A DNA stretch of 64,000 bases from Chamaecyparis obtusa (Eukaryota > Streptophyta > Pinopsida > Cupressales > Cupressaceae), in NCBI GenBank assembly GCA_027943335.1, contig BSBK01008418.1, positions 1 through 64,000 on the forward strand, in the 5' to 3' direction. Of the stretch, positions 44,283 to 56,718 are shown in pieces (positions within the stretch are counted from its first letter, which is position 1; the number at the start of each line of letters is the position of its first letter). The position numbers and the translations under genes are program-made. Under the pieces are notes generated by a model. The model worked only from the letters and a program-made list of their open reading frames with translations. It searched no databases and had not been told where the DNA came from.

Positions 44283-47176
44283 TATTAGCACATGCAAAAA
44301 AATTTATGGCTTCATCATCTTTCTCCTGGCCTCTGCAGTATTTTTCATGTCTCTGGTTAAAACCCTAAGCAAAAATTCAAAAATGAGCAGTTACCTTGAA
44401 AAACCCTTTGTACTGCCCTGGCCCTGTTCTAATTTGTTGTTACTTTTTTGGGTCACTTAAAAACCTTTAAACACATGTGCCTTATTATTTTATCACCTTG
44501 CGGGGTCGGCTATTAATTTTCCTATGTCCTACGCCTTAATTTTTCCTAAGTCCCTAGCGCTTAATATTTCCCTAGGCCTAATGTCCTAACGGCCTCTATA
44601 TTTTCCTGGGCCCAACTCTAACACCATCTTAATCAATGGTAGGCATAAGTTCTCATAGGATTTGTCAGAGACTTGTGAACTTATGCTGACTGTTGATTCC
44701 TTTTCATGATGTAACACTTCAGACGGGTGGGTCCACTGCCAAGTAAGCACAAATGGCAGTTCCTTATTGGCCGAAAGAAACAATGAAGTGGCAAAGTTGT
44801 CAGAGTGACCTGTGAGTGAAGGAAAAGTTACTTGTTCGCTTGCTAGATTCTGTGACATGGGGGTCCCTGATTTGTTGGAGTATCCTATGCAACACGGTGG
44901 GGTCCCGCTCTATGATATCAGCTAAGATTCCAGATCGACAATTGGTGTATAAGCGCATAGAATCTTTTGAGTCCCTTAGATCATGCACCATTCGTCTGAT
45001 CCTCTAGGTGTTCATGTCAAAGATAAGGGTGGGTCCAAAATAACACGTAGGCATAGTTGGCAATTTTTTATTGGTCCACAATTTAATGTGTTGGCAGTTG
45101 TCAGTGGGACCTGGTTTTCAGCTTGTCAGAGGGTCTTGACATCTGTAGAGAATTGATGACAGGTGTAAGTTCTTATGAGATGTGTCAGAGGTTTGAGATT
45201 ATGCACCGGCCATCAATTTCACCTTTTTTAGAAGTGATAAAGTGAAGTGGGTCCACTGCTATGTGTACACAAATGGTGTCTCCTCATTGGTCGATGTGGA
45301 TGATAAAGCGGGGTGGGGTCATTGTCAGGAAGGTTGGTGACGAGGATGGAATCAATGGTTGGCATATGATCTCATGGGTTGTGTCAAAGCCATGAGATCT
45401 TGCGCCTGCCATCCGATTTCAAGGCTTACTGATTGTGGGTCCTATGTCGGAGATGACTGAGCATGATCAGTGAATGGTTTGCTGACAAGTGGCATAAAGC
45501 AGGCCCAGGCGAGGGTCTAAAGGTTTGGCGGTCCTGATAAATTTGTTTAGCGACCCGATAGATTTCAATGGTCTTCGCTCATTCGCACAATAAAGTGGTG
45601 AGGTTCTAAAGGGTTTAGCAATTCAATGAACAAGTATTTGTGTTATCGCTAAACAAAATGGTGGAGGGATAAGGTATCCCGTGAACTAGCTAAACCCTTC
45701 AGTTGCCAGTTCGCTAAATAAGGACCGGAGTTAGTTGTTTCCCTTTGATCTCTAAGTCACGGAGTTAAAGATGGGTTAAGGATTTCATTTCGTGAACAAG
45801 AAAAAGCCTTGTCGTGTAGTCGCTAGGAGTAAACCTGAGGGTAGTAGTTGAGTTAAGACTTAAAGCCCACAAAAAGGAAGGATCTGATGGTCACAATATA
45901 AAGTTGGCCCAGATTTAAATTATGACCGCCGATTTGCTGCTAGCGCTTGAAAATGACCGTTCTATTTCAAATTCAAATTTGCAGAGGGTTTCCAGCAATA
46001 GGAAGTACCAAAATTTATGGTTTTAGCTGCTAATTTCAATTAGTTTAGTGGTGTTGGTTGTTGCCGACTGATCCGAGGGTCTCTATGCTCAATGGCATGA
46101 TGTTTTTGTACTAGAAGGAGTGTGGTTTTGTGCTCGAGGTGTGTTTGCAGGTGGCCAATTTGATTGGTTTTCATGGCATTTCCTTGGTGTTATGTACTAT
46201 TCTCATAGATTTTGATGATGGAAGATCTGTCTGAGATTCATTTTCTCTGGGTTGCCTATGTTTCTTCCCCTGCAATAACTTTTGTTGTATTTTGATTGGT
46301 TGGGTAGTTGAAACCCTAACCCTAGTCACCTAAAGCTTGATGCATCCTCTTTGAGGATTCCAAGGTGACTAGGCGTATAAGTAATCAATTTTTTGATGGA
46401 GTAAGGGTTTGGTCCTGAGGTTCTATTCTGAATTTTGGTCAGTTTCAGTGGTTTTGATTATATGAACATTTGAGGAAAGAGGAGCTAGATTTTGGGTCTA
46501 TTTCCTATCTTTGTGTTGCTTTGATTGTATATTGATCCTGAATATGTTAATGAGAATGCTATTGAGTTCCAATCTTACATTTGTGTATGTCTTCTTGTTT
46601 TGGTTCTAAGCTCATATATGTTATGTCACAAAGTGTATTAACATATGGTAAACAAAGAGTATTGTGAAGTCATCTTTGAGTTCCTAACAAAGTTAGGATT
46701 AAAGCCTTTTAGGTGAGTCCAGTGAGTTTATAGCCAAATAAGAATCTGATGTCCTTGTGTTTGAGGGAGAGGGGTAGTAGGCAAAGCACTTATCTTGAGC
46801 CCAGGAGTGTTTGATTTAAGATCTTCAGCTGATGTATGTAATTGGGTGACTCTTTGCCCTAGGTTAAGGCACTAGTCCATCCTCTAGAGGCATTTCATTG
46901 TTGTCAACCACACACACACATTTAAATGATAATATCTTTCAGTCAGTTAGTAAAGGACATAGTTGTATATTGTTTTGAGACTCCTTTGGAGAAGTGAGTC
47001 AAGGGTACACCTGCCTGAGCATTGAGGCTCAAAGTGTAGGAGGATCTCATTTGTTGATCCTTGTTAATTGGCCCTCTTCCTTGTAGACTTTGGAGTGGTG
47101 ATAGAGTCAAAGTATTATTAAAGTTATCCATCAAAGTATAAATCTACAAGTTGAAGATCAAAGGGAAGAACCAACA
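44283..47176 (+). repeat. 3' LTR of the gypsy element
   Basis: It matches 33982-36871 over its full length. It begins TATTAGCACATGC (G to A at base 2) and ends AACCAACA before ATTTG. Differences from the 5' LTR are mostly transitions, with examples at CAG/CTG and CG sites: GTAGTATT versus GCAGTATT at the left end, and CAGCTCTGA versus CAACTCTAA near 34312/44614. Confidence 0.95.
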
Positions 47177-47181
47177 ATTTG

Positions 47182-47888
47182 TACTAGCCAACTTCAATAT
47201 TCAAAATCATAGGTGTGTCAAAAGTCTTTGATTGAACTTGAAATCTACAAGTAGAAATCATTGTCTTATCCAAAGCTATAGTATTTTCAGCATTTGAAAT
47301 AATTAGATAGAGGAAGTATGATATATAAGTTTATTAATGAATCTTTGGACTATCCTCTTTGAAATATTTCTTTCACTAATCTAAAGGGTCCGTTTGGTTT
47401 CTAGAATTAAATAACATTGGAATTGTCAAAATCTAGTATTTGACAATTCTGGAAGTTTTAAATCCGGAATATGGTTTTTGGAATATGGTTGGAACTGTTT
47501 GGTTCACCTAGAATTCATAATGAGAAGATGGAAAATATTGTTTGCATATGGATTTCAAAATATTATAAATTTTTGTTTACCCCGAATTCCTATTTAAGTG
47601 GAATTGGAATTGATTTTCCAATTCCACCTATTTAGATGGAAGATTCAAATGTTGCTTTTGGGGGTAAATGAGAATTAACAAATCCCTATTCTAGTTTCAT
47701 GTTTTGAACAAAAAAACATCGAAAATAGTAATTCTGGGATTTGATAATCCCAGTTCTAATCTAATTCCATTTCATGAATGTTTGTGTAATTTTTATTGAA
47801 TTTAAACTGAATAAGAAGAAGAAAGTTGGGATAAAATAAAAAGCTATATATTTTGATGTTATGAACTTTTCTGTTACATTAAATAGGC
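47182..47888. other. Flank of the gypsy element with a MITE-like segment
   Basis: No gene is seen. GGGTCCGTTTGGTTTCTAG at about 47387 resembles the start of hAT-type MITEs (GGG-CCGTTTGG). The following 400 bp is full of GGAATT / AATTCC words and short inverted repeats such as GGAATTGG ... CCAATTCC (about 47602-47627). The expected mirrored end was not found. Confidence 0.35.
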
Positions 47889-48155
47889 ATGAATGTAATG
47901 CATCTTTCTTGTGTGATAAGATTCAAGAGACACTTGTGCCTTTCTATGAATGCTTCTCTTAGAAACCAGAGAAGAGATGGTGGTTCACAAGCGAGTTTTG
48001 GGCAATGTCATAGAGAGAAGGTATTCACCTACATGAGTGATGAGAGAATGTTTTTGAAGGCGGATTGTAGGAGTGGTTCCTTAGGTCTTGAGGGTGGAAT
48101 TTTTGATCTGGAGCTCCTCAACACTTATATTTTAGGTGTTGGGTGCTCAAAATAA
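47889..48155 (+). CDS. Unidentified ORF fragment, 88 residues
   Basis: The open frame starts at ATG 47889 and reads in part TYMSDERMFLKADCRSGSLG and LEGGIFDLELLNTYILG, which look protein-like. I do not recognise a family, and no flanking exons could be tied to it. The opposite-strand frame at 48118-48429 overlaps its end. It may be part of a decayed mobile-element or host gene. Confidence 0.3.
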   Translation: MNVMHLSCVIRFKRHLCLSMNASLRNQRRDGGSQASFGQCHREKVFTYMSDERMFLKADCRSGSLGLEGGIFDLELLNTYILGVGCSK

Positions 48156-48429
48156 TTTGAAAGATACCTGGTGCATGAATATAGAGGGGGTCATCAGAAT
48201 GCTCTTTGTGAAGCTTACTTTGAATCCATGTGATTTTGGGAACTCTAAACATCTGAAGGGTAGAGGACATCTTGTTAGTGATGGGTTTGACATGGATCCC
48301 ATTTCTATTTAGTTTTTCAAGGGTTTTATTGATAAAGGTGGGAAGACCTGGCCTGAGCAGCTCAGAGAAGATGTAAATACAACAATAATGAGGAGTTTGC
48401 TGGTAAATACATTCAACCATTAAATACAA

Positions 48430-49460
48430 AGACTATAGTTTCCCAAAATGATGTTATTGTAAGAGAGATGGTAGAGAATGAAAAGGTTTTCTATAAGTTG
48501 AGTCTAATTGAGAGATTCAAGGATTTGTGGCCAAAACTTGAAGATCTATATAAGTGGATAGTATAGTTTTAGAGTTTGATCTTGGAGGGTGATCTTCATA
48601 TCTATCATAGAGATCAATAGTTTCTTTGTGGTGATATTCAATTTTAAGAAAGATAGAAAGAAGATTTTGTGTGAATACCAGTGGAGATTAAATACTTGTT
48701 GCCACTATAACCCTAGTACCCAATCTTGAATCCTACCAATGAATATTTTGACAAGGTACTACTCTAGGTAAGACCTCCTAACCTTCCATTGTAGTAGTAG
48801 TTTATATTGTTTTGTGAGGCTATTGGGGACACTCTAGGAACCTTTTTAGGACTAGATGAGGGTACTCTCAACTCCAACGATACCACATATCTTTTTATTT
48901 TAGTTGAGATGGACTCAAAAAGGGCTCTTCTGAGAGACATTTTCTTGAAATCTTCAAATAGTGATTGGTTTCAACTAGTAGATTATGAAGGGATTCCCTT
49001 CGGATGTATGTGAAGATGGTATAGAGTATTAATGTTGTATTCTATTCAATGGAGAAGGAAGAAAATTACTAGGGTGGCTTGTACAATCCAAGTAAAGGGG
49101 TAGGATCTATTAGAGCTTTGACATTGTGAGGAGGAACTATGAAAATGAAAAATACCTAGGTGATGTTGGTTGTAGCTAGGTTGGTATAGGAAAGGATTAG
49201 GTTGGATATGATCACAGCTCATGTAGTGTGGCCGAATCCTCTCTTGAGGATTCACATGCATGGCAGAGGGAGGCTACAAAGATAGAGGATGGTTGGTAAG
49301 TTGTGTAGGGAAAGAAGGACAAGAAGAAAAAGAAGAATGGGTCCTTCGATAGGCTTCAATGTTCACAAATCAAAGGAGGAGAAAATATAATTATTTAATG
49401 TTTAGTCCTGTTGATAGGTCTTGGCATCATGTGGCTTATTTTTGGAGAGGTAGCTCCTTA
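48430..49460 (+). pseudogene. DUF4283-like LINE ORF1 remnant
   Basis: In one frame with several stops the plus strand reads VREMVENEKVFYKLSLIERF and KDLWPKLEDLYKWIV, then a conserved middle, then EAIGDTLGTFLGLDEGTLN, LVEMDSKRALLRDIFLKSS and FQLVDYEGIPFGCM. The order W-K-L ... L-E-G-D-L-H-I ... AIGxxLGxFLxxD ... LVEMD ... LDYEGIPFxC is that of plant DUF4283/zinc-knuckle proteins of LINE ORF1 type. The open part is 48807-49013. Downstream only charge-rich remnants remain. It is a different member from ORF1 at 33 kb and lies on the other strand. Confidence 0.65.
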
Positions 49461-49808
49461 TTGTAGTCAACCTTGGTTCAAGCATATTTAAAATGTTTGC
49501 TTACTATAATGGGTGAAAACCCCTTAATTTTCTTTTACCTATTAAAAGAAAAAGATTCAATCAACTTATGTTCCAAAGTGTTGTGCACCATCCTTTCTTA
49601 CTATAAGACCAAAACTGTTTGCTTCACAAATTGGTCAAATTCTTTGTTTGTAACTTTAATACACATATTCTTTATTTGTTTCCCTTTCTAATTTTTGAGC
49701 TCTTTCGATTAAATACTATCCAAAACACTCAAAAGGATCCTCAAGGGGATCATGCCTCACAGTAGGGTTTAATGTTTCTAGTGTTTGATCTTCTGAAAAT
49801 GAATTAAG

Positions 49809-50174
49809 GTGGAAAAAACTTTCCTTAAAGGTAGAGCTAGAGATGAAGAAGAGACTGGAGGGGATGAGGATGATGATCTATATGAAGAAGAAAATGAAGA
49901 TGACGAGGAGGAGCCTTTCAAGGTTAAAACCATAAAAAATACTAAATTCAAGGGATCCTCATCTAAGAAGAAGGCTAAGCCTCTTGTGGAAGATTCTGCT
50001 ACTGAGAAGGATACTAAGGAGGATGATTTTGAGGAAGAAGGGGAGAATACTAGAGGCAAGAGGAAAAGAGGGGATATCAGCAGAAGGAGGAAAAAGACTA
50101 AAAGTTATAAAAGACTTTGTAAGATGAATATTGTTGAATTTCTTTTGAGGATGATGAGGACTGCAATAAGATGA
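49809..50174 (+). CDS. Acidic/basic low-complexity ORF, 121 residues
   Basis: The open frame has an acidic N-terminal half (DEEETGGDEDDDLYEEENED) and a basic second half (KRKRGDISRRRKKTKSYKR). No domain is seen. Composition bias alone can keep such a frame open, so its reality is uncertain. It lies just before the gag-only element's zinc knuckle on the same strand but has no counterpart in the minus-strand relative at 61-62 kb. Confidence 0.3.
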   Translation: MEKTFLKGRARDEEETGGDEDDDLYEEENEDDEEEPFKVKTIKNTKFKGSSSKKKAKPLVEDSATEKDTKEDDFEEEGENTRGKRKRGDISRRRKKTKSYKRLCKMNIVEFLLRMMRTAIR

Positions 50175-50279
50175 AGAGTAATGAGGAAATGATTGGTGAG
50201 GAGATTGAGGATGAAGAGAATTTGGATGGGGATTTAGGTAATCTAGGTGAGGACTAGAATTCTCTGCAAAATAAAACCA

Positions 50280-51740
50280 ATTGACCCATCCAAACCTAAG
50301 TCGAAATACTTTGATCCCAAAGATTTTTGCCAATATTATGGTCAACCTAGCCACAATACTTAAAATTTATTTCAATTGAAAATTGTTTCTCAAGACCTCA
50401 TTTATTCCAAGGCTATATCTTTTGATAATGTTAATGATCAAAAAAATAAATCATTTACATCTCCTAATCAAAATTTGCAAATCTACACCAATCCTTTTCC
50501 ATCTTATTCAACCAATAATATTAATCAACCTTCTTCCTAATGCATTGAATATGATGAGAAATTTGATGAATCCAATCATGTTGTTAACCAAGTTGAGAAT
50601 GTTTAACCTAAATCTCAACCTCATGTTAAACCTAAAACTCAATCGCTTCCTCAGTCTTGCATTACTTTTGATCCTATTGAAATAATTAAAGCACCTGATG
50701 GTCTTCTCTATATTTTTACTAGGATTAAAGTAACTCCTTCTCATGGTAACCTTGTTGATCCCACTTGCATTATGAATGTGATAACTAAAGAGCATCTTTT
50801 CAGTAAATAATTACAAAAATATTTTTATGACAAATATGATGTTTTGATTCAAACTTGTAATTTCTTTATGTATCCTTCCCATGGTTCCATTTCATTATCT
50901 ATGAATCTTCACATGGTGAAACTTTGGACACTACATGCACTATCATTCCCACTTCTGATCAATTTCAATTCAAACTTACTCCTCCATGTCTTAAATCTAT
51001 AAACATTCTGGCTTCTCTTATTCACAAATGTGTTGAATTTCCTCATAATGGAGATATCATGGTTTTTAACCATAGTCTTTATCATCCTTCCACACCTTGA
51101 GACTTAGCTGATCTTGATTTATTTTGGCCTTTCGTGCCTCAACCAACTAAATCTCATCTTTACCATCTCTTTCCCTCATACCAAGATTATAAAGTCCAAA
51201 ATATTTGTAAAATTAGAAAAACCAAGGATGGTCTTACACATGGACTTCTCCCTAAACCACCTATACCTCATCTTCCTATTGCCTACCCACGTGTTTCTTA
51301 GCCCATCTATCAACCTAGTGGGGTCCCTTCAGTTCTTCCTCCTAAAGAAGAAAAGGACCCGATGTTGATTGATCCTATCCCAACCCAAATTTATGGCAAG
51401 ACAAAACATAACCATCATGCATGTGATTTTCTTTAAAAATTCATGCCACATCTTGTCAATGTGCTTCTCAAAATAGTAAATCACCTCATACACCTTATAT
51501 TTCACTTCCCTTTGACCAACCCATGCTTGAGACTATGGAGGAAGTGAATTTGAACAAAGTTCATATGAACAAACATGACAATACTATTTGTATCTTGGAT
51601 TCTATTACAATTAATTTTTATGATGAAGATACTTTGGATGATGATGTTCATGATGCTAAGAATGATGTTTATACTAGTGATTATGATTATTATGAGACTA
51701 TTGATATTGATCATGATTTACCAGTTATGCTTTCATAATA
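50280..51740 (+). pseudogene. Gag C-terminus and protease-like region, plus copy
   Basis: PKSKYFDPKDFCQYYGQPSH is a knuckle remnant, followed by NQNLQIYTNPFPSYSTNN and NHVVNQVENV. The protease-like part has KAPDGLLYIFTRIKV and NLVDPTCIMNVITKEHLF. A frameshift then follows. Further on, 51523-51738 is an open acidic frame (HDNTICILDSITINFYDEDT, ETIDIDHDLPVML). Each phrase has a close counterpart in the minus-strand element, so these are two members of one family. Confidence 0.7.
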
Positions 51741-51895
51741 GTTATCTATCACTCCTACTAATGAACATAGTGACCTATCTTCACAATAAGGTCCTTGTTT
51801 GGAGCTAGCTTTTGTTCCATCTATTGTGCTTTATGTTTCTCCTCTTGTGAGTTATCCACATTCCCTAAATACTATTAACCAAGATGGGGGGCAGA

Positions 51896-54800
51896 TGATA
51901 ATCTTGAATAGCTTCTCTTATGCGGTGGATTATATGTTTTTTCCTTTTGTAATGTGCTTCCCCCATGATGTGTTATTTTTTTAATATGTTTTGTTTAGAT
52001 TTCTTTAAATGACCCTTGTTTCTATATTGTCGCAAGGAGATAAAGGAATCACCACATCATACACATCTTCTATATGTATCTATGTTCTTCTATATGTCAT
52101 TATATGTTGTATTATGCATGTTCTATTATCTATAAATGTTTCTTTGTGTTGTCTGATTGAGATGATGCAGAATGGTATACACTGATTATTTTTAGCCTTC
52201 GTGATGTTAGCCTAAAAAGACTCATCTTCATAACCCTTATGTGATTTTCTTCCATTTTTTTTTAGTTCTACTTCCTTTGGAGAATGGTGGCATTTCATTT
52301 TGACATAATATTTCACATATTACCATATGATCATACTGACCCCAAAATTGCAAGATCCCTTTTTTGATCTCTTTTGTCATGTGCTCATTTACCTTTATTT
52401 TTCCTTTCTCAGGGGCATTTCATAGTGGAAGTATTTCTTGTGGATGCATGTATGTTATGTTAAAGCCATTACTCCCATTGAGGTGTTTACAATCTCTTTA
52501 ACATGGGGGCATACACTCCACTTACATTTTGCACACACACACACACATTATTTCAATGATGCTTTTCATTTGGATCCCTTCATGGATAGAGTTTCCTTAA
52601 GGATAAGTCCTCCTTTATTTTACAATCCCTAAGAAAGCTTACCTTCTCTTAGGAGGGTGACTCCACAATAGTGGGTTACACTTTTTTAGATATGCTGATT
52701 TTTACTAAAATAACACATTTTTAATAAAATATGATGAGTTAAGCCTTGAGAGGTTCTATTTGAAGGAATTAATTACAAATGGTTAGCTCAAAACCTCTTA
52801 GATAGAAAAAAACATGGATATAACTTCTATACTCCTCATTTATACCTACAATGGAGTCTCCTTTCCACCTATTAAAATGCTGACAAAAAATAACTTTGAA
52901 TTTATCTTTTGGCAGATCAAATGAATCCATTTGACAAACCTATCAATGTAGTAAGTTACTACTAAGAAAAATATTTCCAGTGATTATAATGTCAATATAT
53001 ATTAAGTTTATTATGACTTTGTATTTTTAGTTTTACTAAACACTGATATTTCATTGTATGGCTACCTCTATGTTTGATGCTTATGGAAAAATAATAAATG
53101 AGAGAAAAAAAATTATAAAAAATATCTATGCCCTAGGTATTGAAGTTATCTTTCTATAAAAAAAATGAAATTGGACAAATACATGACATGTTATAAGCTA
53201 TGTAGTCAAGGTATGTCAAAATTATAGTTTAGTCAACTTCAAACATTAATAAAATATGCAATAATTGTGATAGTGTCACCAAATAAATTGAATGCCCTTT
53301 GTATGGATGTTACAAATATAAATTTGAAAGAAGCACATTGATATCTATTTTAGAAAATAATTTATCCTCTATGAAAACCAAGTAACTCTTTGAAAATGAT
53401 GTTTTCTACAATACACTAGTTTCCGTGGGAGAAAGAAAAAACCATTCAAATAAATTAAAAAATAGAAATAAAAAATATATTTAGAATCTAGTAAAGAAAT
53501 CCTAAAAGACTCTAATTTATTTCATCTTTTGATTTCAAATAGTTTAACGACAATATGCATCTGAATCTGAAATTTTTTTTCAAAATGTAGAGTTCAGTGT
53601 TCATTCAGGCAAAAAAGTGTAACCCACTATTGTGGGTTCACCTAGAATAGAATACCTTTTTTTGGGTCCCTCATGGATACACTTTCCTTAAGGATAGATC
53701 CTCCTTTTCTTTTCCGTCCCCTAAGGAATCTTATCTTCCCTTAGGATAGGTCATTCCTTTGTTGGATCCCTTATTGGATGCACTTTCTTTAAGGACATAT
53801 CCTTGATGGATTGACTAGCACGACACATAAACCTGCTAGAAATTTCAATGCCATCTTTTTTCGCACTTTATTTGTGTGGTTCATTGTAAGACACACAAGT
53901 TTACTAGGCTTAGGTTATCAAACTTTATTTTCAAGCAATGTCTCTCTTATCTTACTTTTGGATTTGATGAGGACTTAAACAACTCAAGGGCTTGATGATT
54001 TCTTGTCTCCTTAACCTTGATGAGATCATCTTATACATTTAATCTACTTTACTATGAGTATGAGTTTTCCTCATACTCTCACTAAAGTGGGGTATAAATG
54101 TACCATTCAAAAAATTTAGCACCCATTTATTTGAAATCTCTATGACCCATTAGGTGGCCCCACTTTAATGATTCTCCTAGATCCATATGCATTTATTCTT
54201 GATTTCCCACTTATCTTATCTTTTCTTCCCACAATATCCTTAAACTTCCTCCATCTAAAGGTCATTTTATAAGTTTTCCTCCTAGGGAATAGGTCAAATT
54301 AAACCTATTCCTCAGGGGTTTCTTTTTAGTGGGCTCTGGGGTCAATGTAGGGGTGTTTCTTTTCCCGCTCTTGATGATTTTCACTCTATCAATTTTGGAT
54401 CCTGAATTGAGTCTAAAAGGACATGTAAGCTCCTCATTTTCATATCTCAAATTACTAGAAATCATGTCTATGTGCAAGAAACTCTTGGTGATTTCAAGTG
54501 CTCTTTTGGATTCAAAAATTGAAGACAATGCTTCCAATTCAAGATCTCCAAGTTTTATTCCATTCAAGATCCATTCAAATATAATATTCTCTCATTTGAA
54601 GAAAGTTTCTCTCTTCCATGGTGGCTATGTAGAGGAATTCTCCAACAAGAAAGAAAATCCACATCCTACATTTTTTCCTCTTCTTCTCCATTGAAGTGAT
54701 CAATCATACATTCATTCAAGATCTAAGGATTTGGAAAGTGTAAATCAATTGCAATTGTGAAGACATTCTTGATTCTACAACACATCTCAAGAAAGAATCT

Positions 54801-55570
54801 ATACATCTTCATGGGTTTATTGGATTTTCATCCATCTATGAGGGTTGGAAAATTATTGTGAATACTTACGTTTATCTTGTCTTTATATGCTTTAAATATT
54901 TTCCTTTCAAGATTAATTCCTATACAGGGGCTTGACCAAGGCAAGCCCCTTTCAACAAAAAATTTCCCCTATTTTGTGTGTGTAGGAATAAGTGGCGAAG
55001 CTACATATCCAGATTTTCATAGATTTTAAACCAAAGATTGATCCTTCAAAAATTCCATTAGTTCTTTCTCTTCTAGGAACAAGTTGACTTTCTGGGAACA
55101 AGTCAACTTTAGTAGACATTGTCTTGGAAAGCTACAAAATTCATAGTCAAGAGTTATAGGTCTCAGGACTCCAGATCCAGAATGGCTCCTAATTTTGACA
55201 AGTTTCTGATGGTCAATTTTAGATTTGTCCTCTTCTAGCCCTCAAGGTGAGTTTAATCTTCTTCTTTTCATCTTTCATTTTACTCCAATAAATCATATCT
55301 AATATCATTTTTTGTTTTTTATCATTTATCTTGTCATTGCATAAGTATTTGTTATACTTTACCTTGCATATACATACATTTCTATCTGTACAGAGAATAC
55401 AAATCTTAAAACTAGATTTCCCCTTTTGCTAGATCATGCATTAGTACCCCTTCATCGTTTTGGGTTTTGCTAATCAAATTTGGTCTAAGGGTGAGGTTTT
55501 GTATTCCAATGTATATGGGAAGTGGGGATCTACCCTTGATAACCATTTCCCACATTACAACTTTGGTTTA
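51896..55570 (+). repeat. 3' LTR of the plus-strand gag-only element
   Basis: It starts at TGATAATCTTGAATAGC, aligned with CGACACACTTGATTGC of the minus element's LTR. The shared blocks include 'gataaaggaatc', 'cttctatatgtatct' and 'ataaatgtttc-ttgtgt' near 52.0-52.15 kb. They also include 'gcttgaccaaggcaagcccc' near 54927, which matches GGTTTGACCAAGGCAAACCC in the other LTR. About 2.7 kb remains after removing the 987 bp TIR element. The 3' end is poorly defined. The frames at 54262-54694 are not called genes. Confidence 0.55.
52656..53642. mobile_element. Short TIR element, same family as 10721-15882
   Basis: The left end is GGTGACTCCACAATAGTGGG. The right end, reverse-complemented, is GGTGAACCCACAATAGTGGG. 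Both continue into TTACACTTTTTT. The body matches 10721-11022 and 15189-15882 of the long copy, with no interruption at the GTACT site. At 987 bp with no open frame it is non-autonomous. TAG follows the right end and a TAG lies 2-3 bases before the left end, so the target duplication is not clear. Confidence 0.85.
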
Positions 55571-56523
55571 AGAAACTCTTATACAATATAATAAAGTTCT
55601 ATGGTATGTAATAAATACCTTATTTTATAGATATTTTAAAATAAAAAATTTTCCTTTTAGTGCTCATCCTTGCTTTTATTTGTGTAATATAATGTTTAAA
55701 ATTTGAATTAGATTATTCTATTAAAAAGTGAAAATCATAAACAAATTTTTAAAATCATCAATAATTTATGTTTTTAGTGTTGAACTTTCCACTAAATACA
55801 CACTTTGAAATCATATTTAAGATGAAATAAAATCTTGTTATTTGCATACGTTGTTTATTTTAAAGCTTTTGTTTTGTGTTATGAGCAGGTTAAGATAATG
55901 TTGTCAATATGATTCAATGAGCTTATACCATGTAATGCACATTCATTAGTATGCAAAACAAAGGAGACAATCAAATTTCAATAACAACACGGGAAATAAG
56001 AACAATATTTACAATGTAGATGATTAGAAGATCAATGGGAACACCAAGAAGAATAATAATAGGAAGACCAATAAGTATAATACAAAGGGAAATTAGAACA
56101 TTCAGTCCAACAAAGGTAACACAAATAAGTAAAATAATATTGAGACCTTAAAAGTGAGCAACAACAAATCATAATAGATTATTCAAACATTAATGAAGGC
56201 TAAATGGTAAAGTCTTCATAAAAAAAACTCTAAGTATGTGTTGTGTCATGTTTTTATGTTGTGTTCTCAAATTAGTGCATGTTTTGTAAGCCTGTATAAG
56301 GAAGACAATGAAATATCTCTTTTTTTTCTCTTCGTGTTTAAATCTTACTATGTTCTTGCATCTTACAGGGTAGGGGGACACAGAAAGTGGAGCTAATTTT
56401 TGTATCTTTAACAATAATGAGTCTCAACCGAAGACTTTGAGAGTATAGGCCCCTCAATGAAGTAGGGAAATAGGTGCATTATTTCATAAATACTAAAATA
56501 AAGAAGAGGAAAATAGTATTATC
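55571..56523. other. AT-rich spacer between two gag-only elements
   Basis: No convincing gene. The A/T-rich stretch 55.6-55.9 kb is followed by an asparagine-codon-rich plus strand (about 55.97-56.18 kb, many AAT/AAC). The minus frame at 56190-56414 has no family signature. Confidence 0.45.
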
Positions 56524-56671
56524 TGAATAGGGTTAAAATGGATTCAACTCTATTCAAATGTAAAGGGAAGGGGGAAATATGAGATCTATTCTCAAACCCA
56601 AATTCTCAAAGAATAGATCCAATTTGATCAACCAAGAGGTTAATACACAATCGAATCAATTTATGAGGAAT

Positions 56672-56675
<4 letters not shown>

Positions 56676-56716
<41 letters not shown>
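56676..56716. repeat. (GA)n microsatellite in the left LTR
   Basis: About 20 GA units. The matching tract in the right LTR (63087-63106) has about 10, so it changed length after insertion. Confidence 0.95.

Positions 56717-56718
<2 letters not shown>

Larger units (their letters stand above)
33982..47176 (+). mobile_element. Ty3/gypsy (Tat-like) LTR retrotransposon, full length, dead
   Basis: The element is 13,195 bp with LTRs of 2,890 and 2,894 bp. It is flanked by ATTTG at 33977-33981 and 47177-47181, a perfect 5 bp target duplication. The left LTR starts TGTTAGCAC; in the right LTR TG has become TA. Both end CCAACA. Order: LTR, primer site, gag with CCHC, protease, archaeal-type RNase H, RT, gypsy RNase H, integrase with GPY-like C-terminus, LTR. 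Gag to RNase H is in one frame; RT to integrase is in another after a single frameshift near 41592. Thirteen in-frame stops interrupt the polyprotein. By eye the first ~200 aligned LTR bases differ at about 20 positions, mostly transitions, so the insertion is old. Confidence 0.95.
50280..55570 (+). mobile_element. Gag/protease-like LTR element, plus strand, 5' truncated
   Basis: The coding remnants at 50.28-51.88 kb match the minus-strand element at 59.4-61.3 kb in the same order. A polypurine tract AAGATGGGGGGCAGA (51881-51895) then leads into an LTR that starts TGATAATCTTG (51896) and shares scattered blocks with the reverse complement of 56524-59428 (examples at 52.2 and 54.9 kb). No 5' LTR and no RT or integrase is seen. 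The 3' limit near 55570 is approximate. The short TIR element (52656-53642) sits inside the LTR. Confidence 0.65.

Noticed and set aside
49959..50354. 131-residue minus-strand ORF
   Set aside because: It is antisense to the charge-rich plus frame and mirrors its low complexity (Ser/Pro-rich).
54262..54694. Opposed ORFs at 54.3-54.7 kb
   Set aside because: They lie inside the LTR of the plus gag-only element, with no family signature on either strand.
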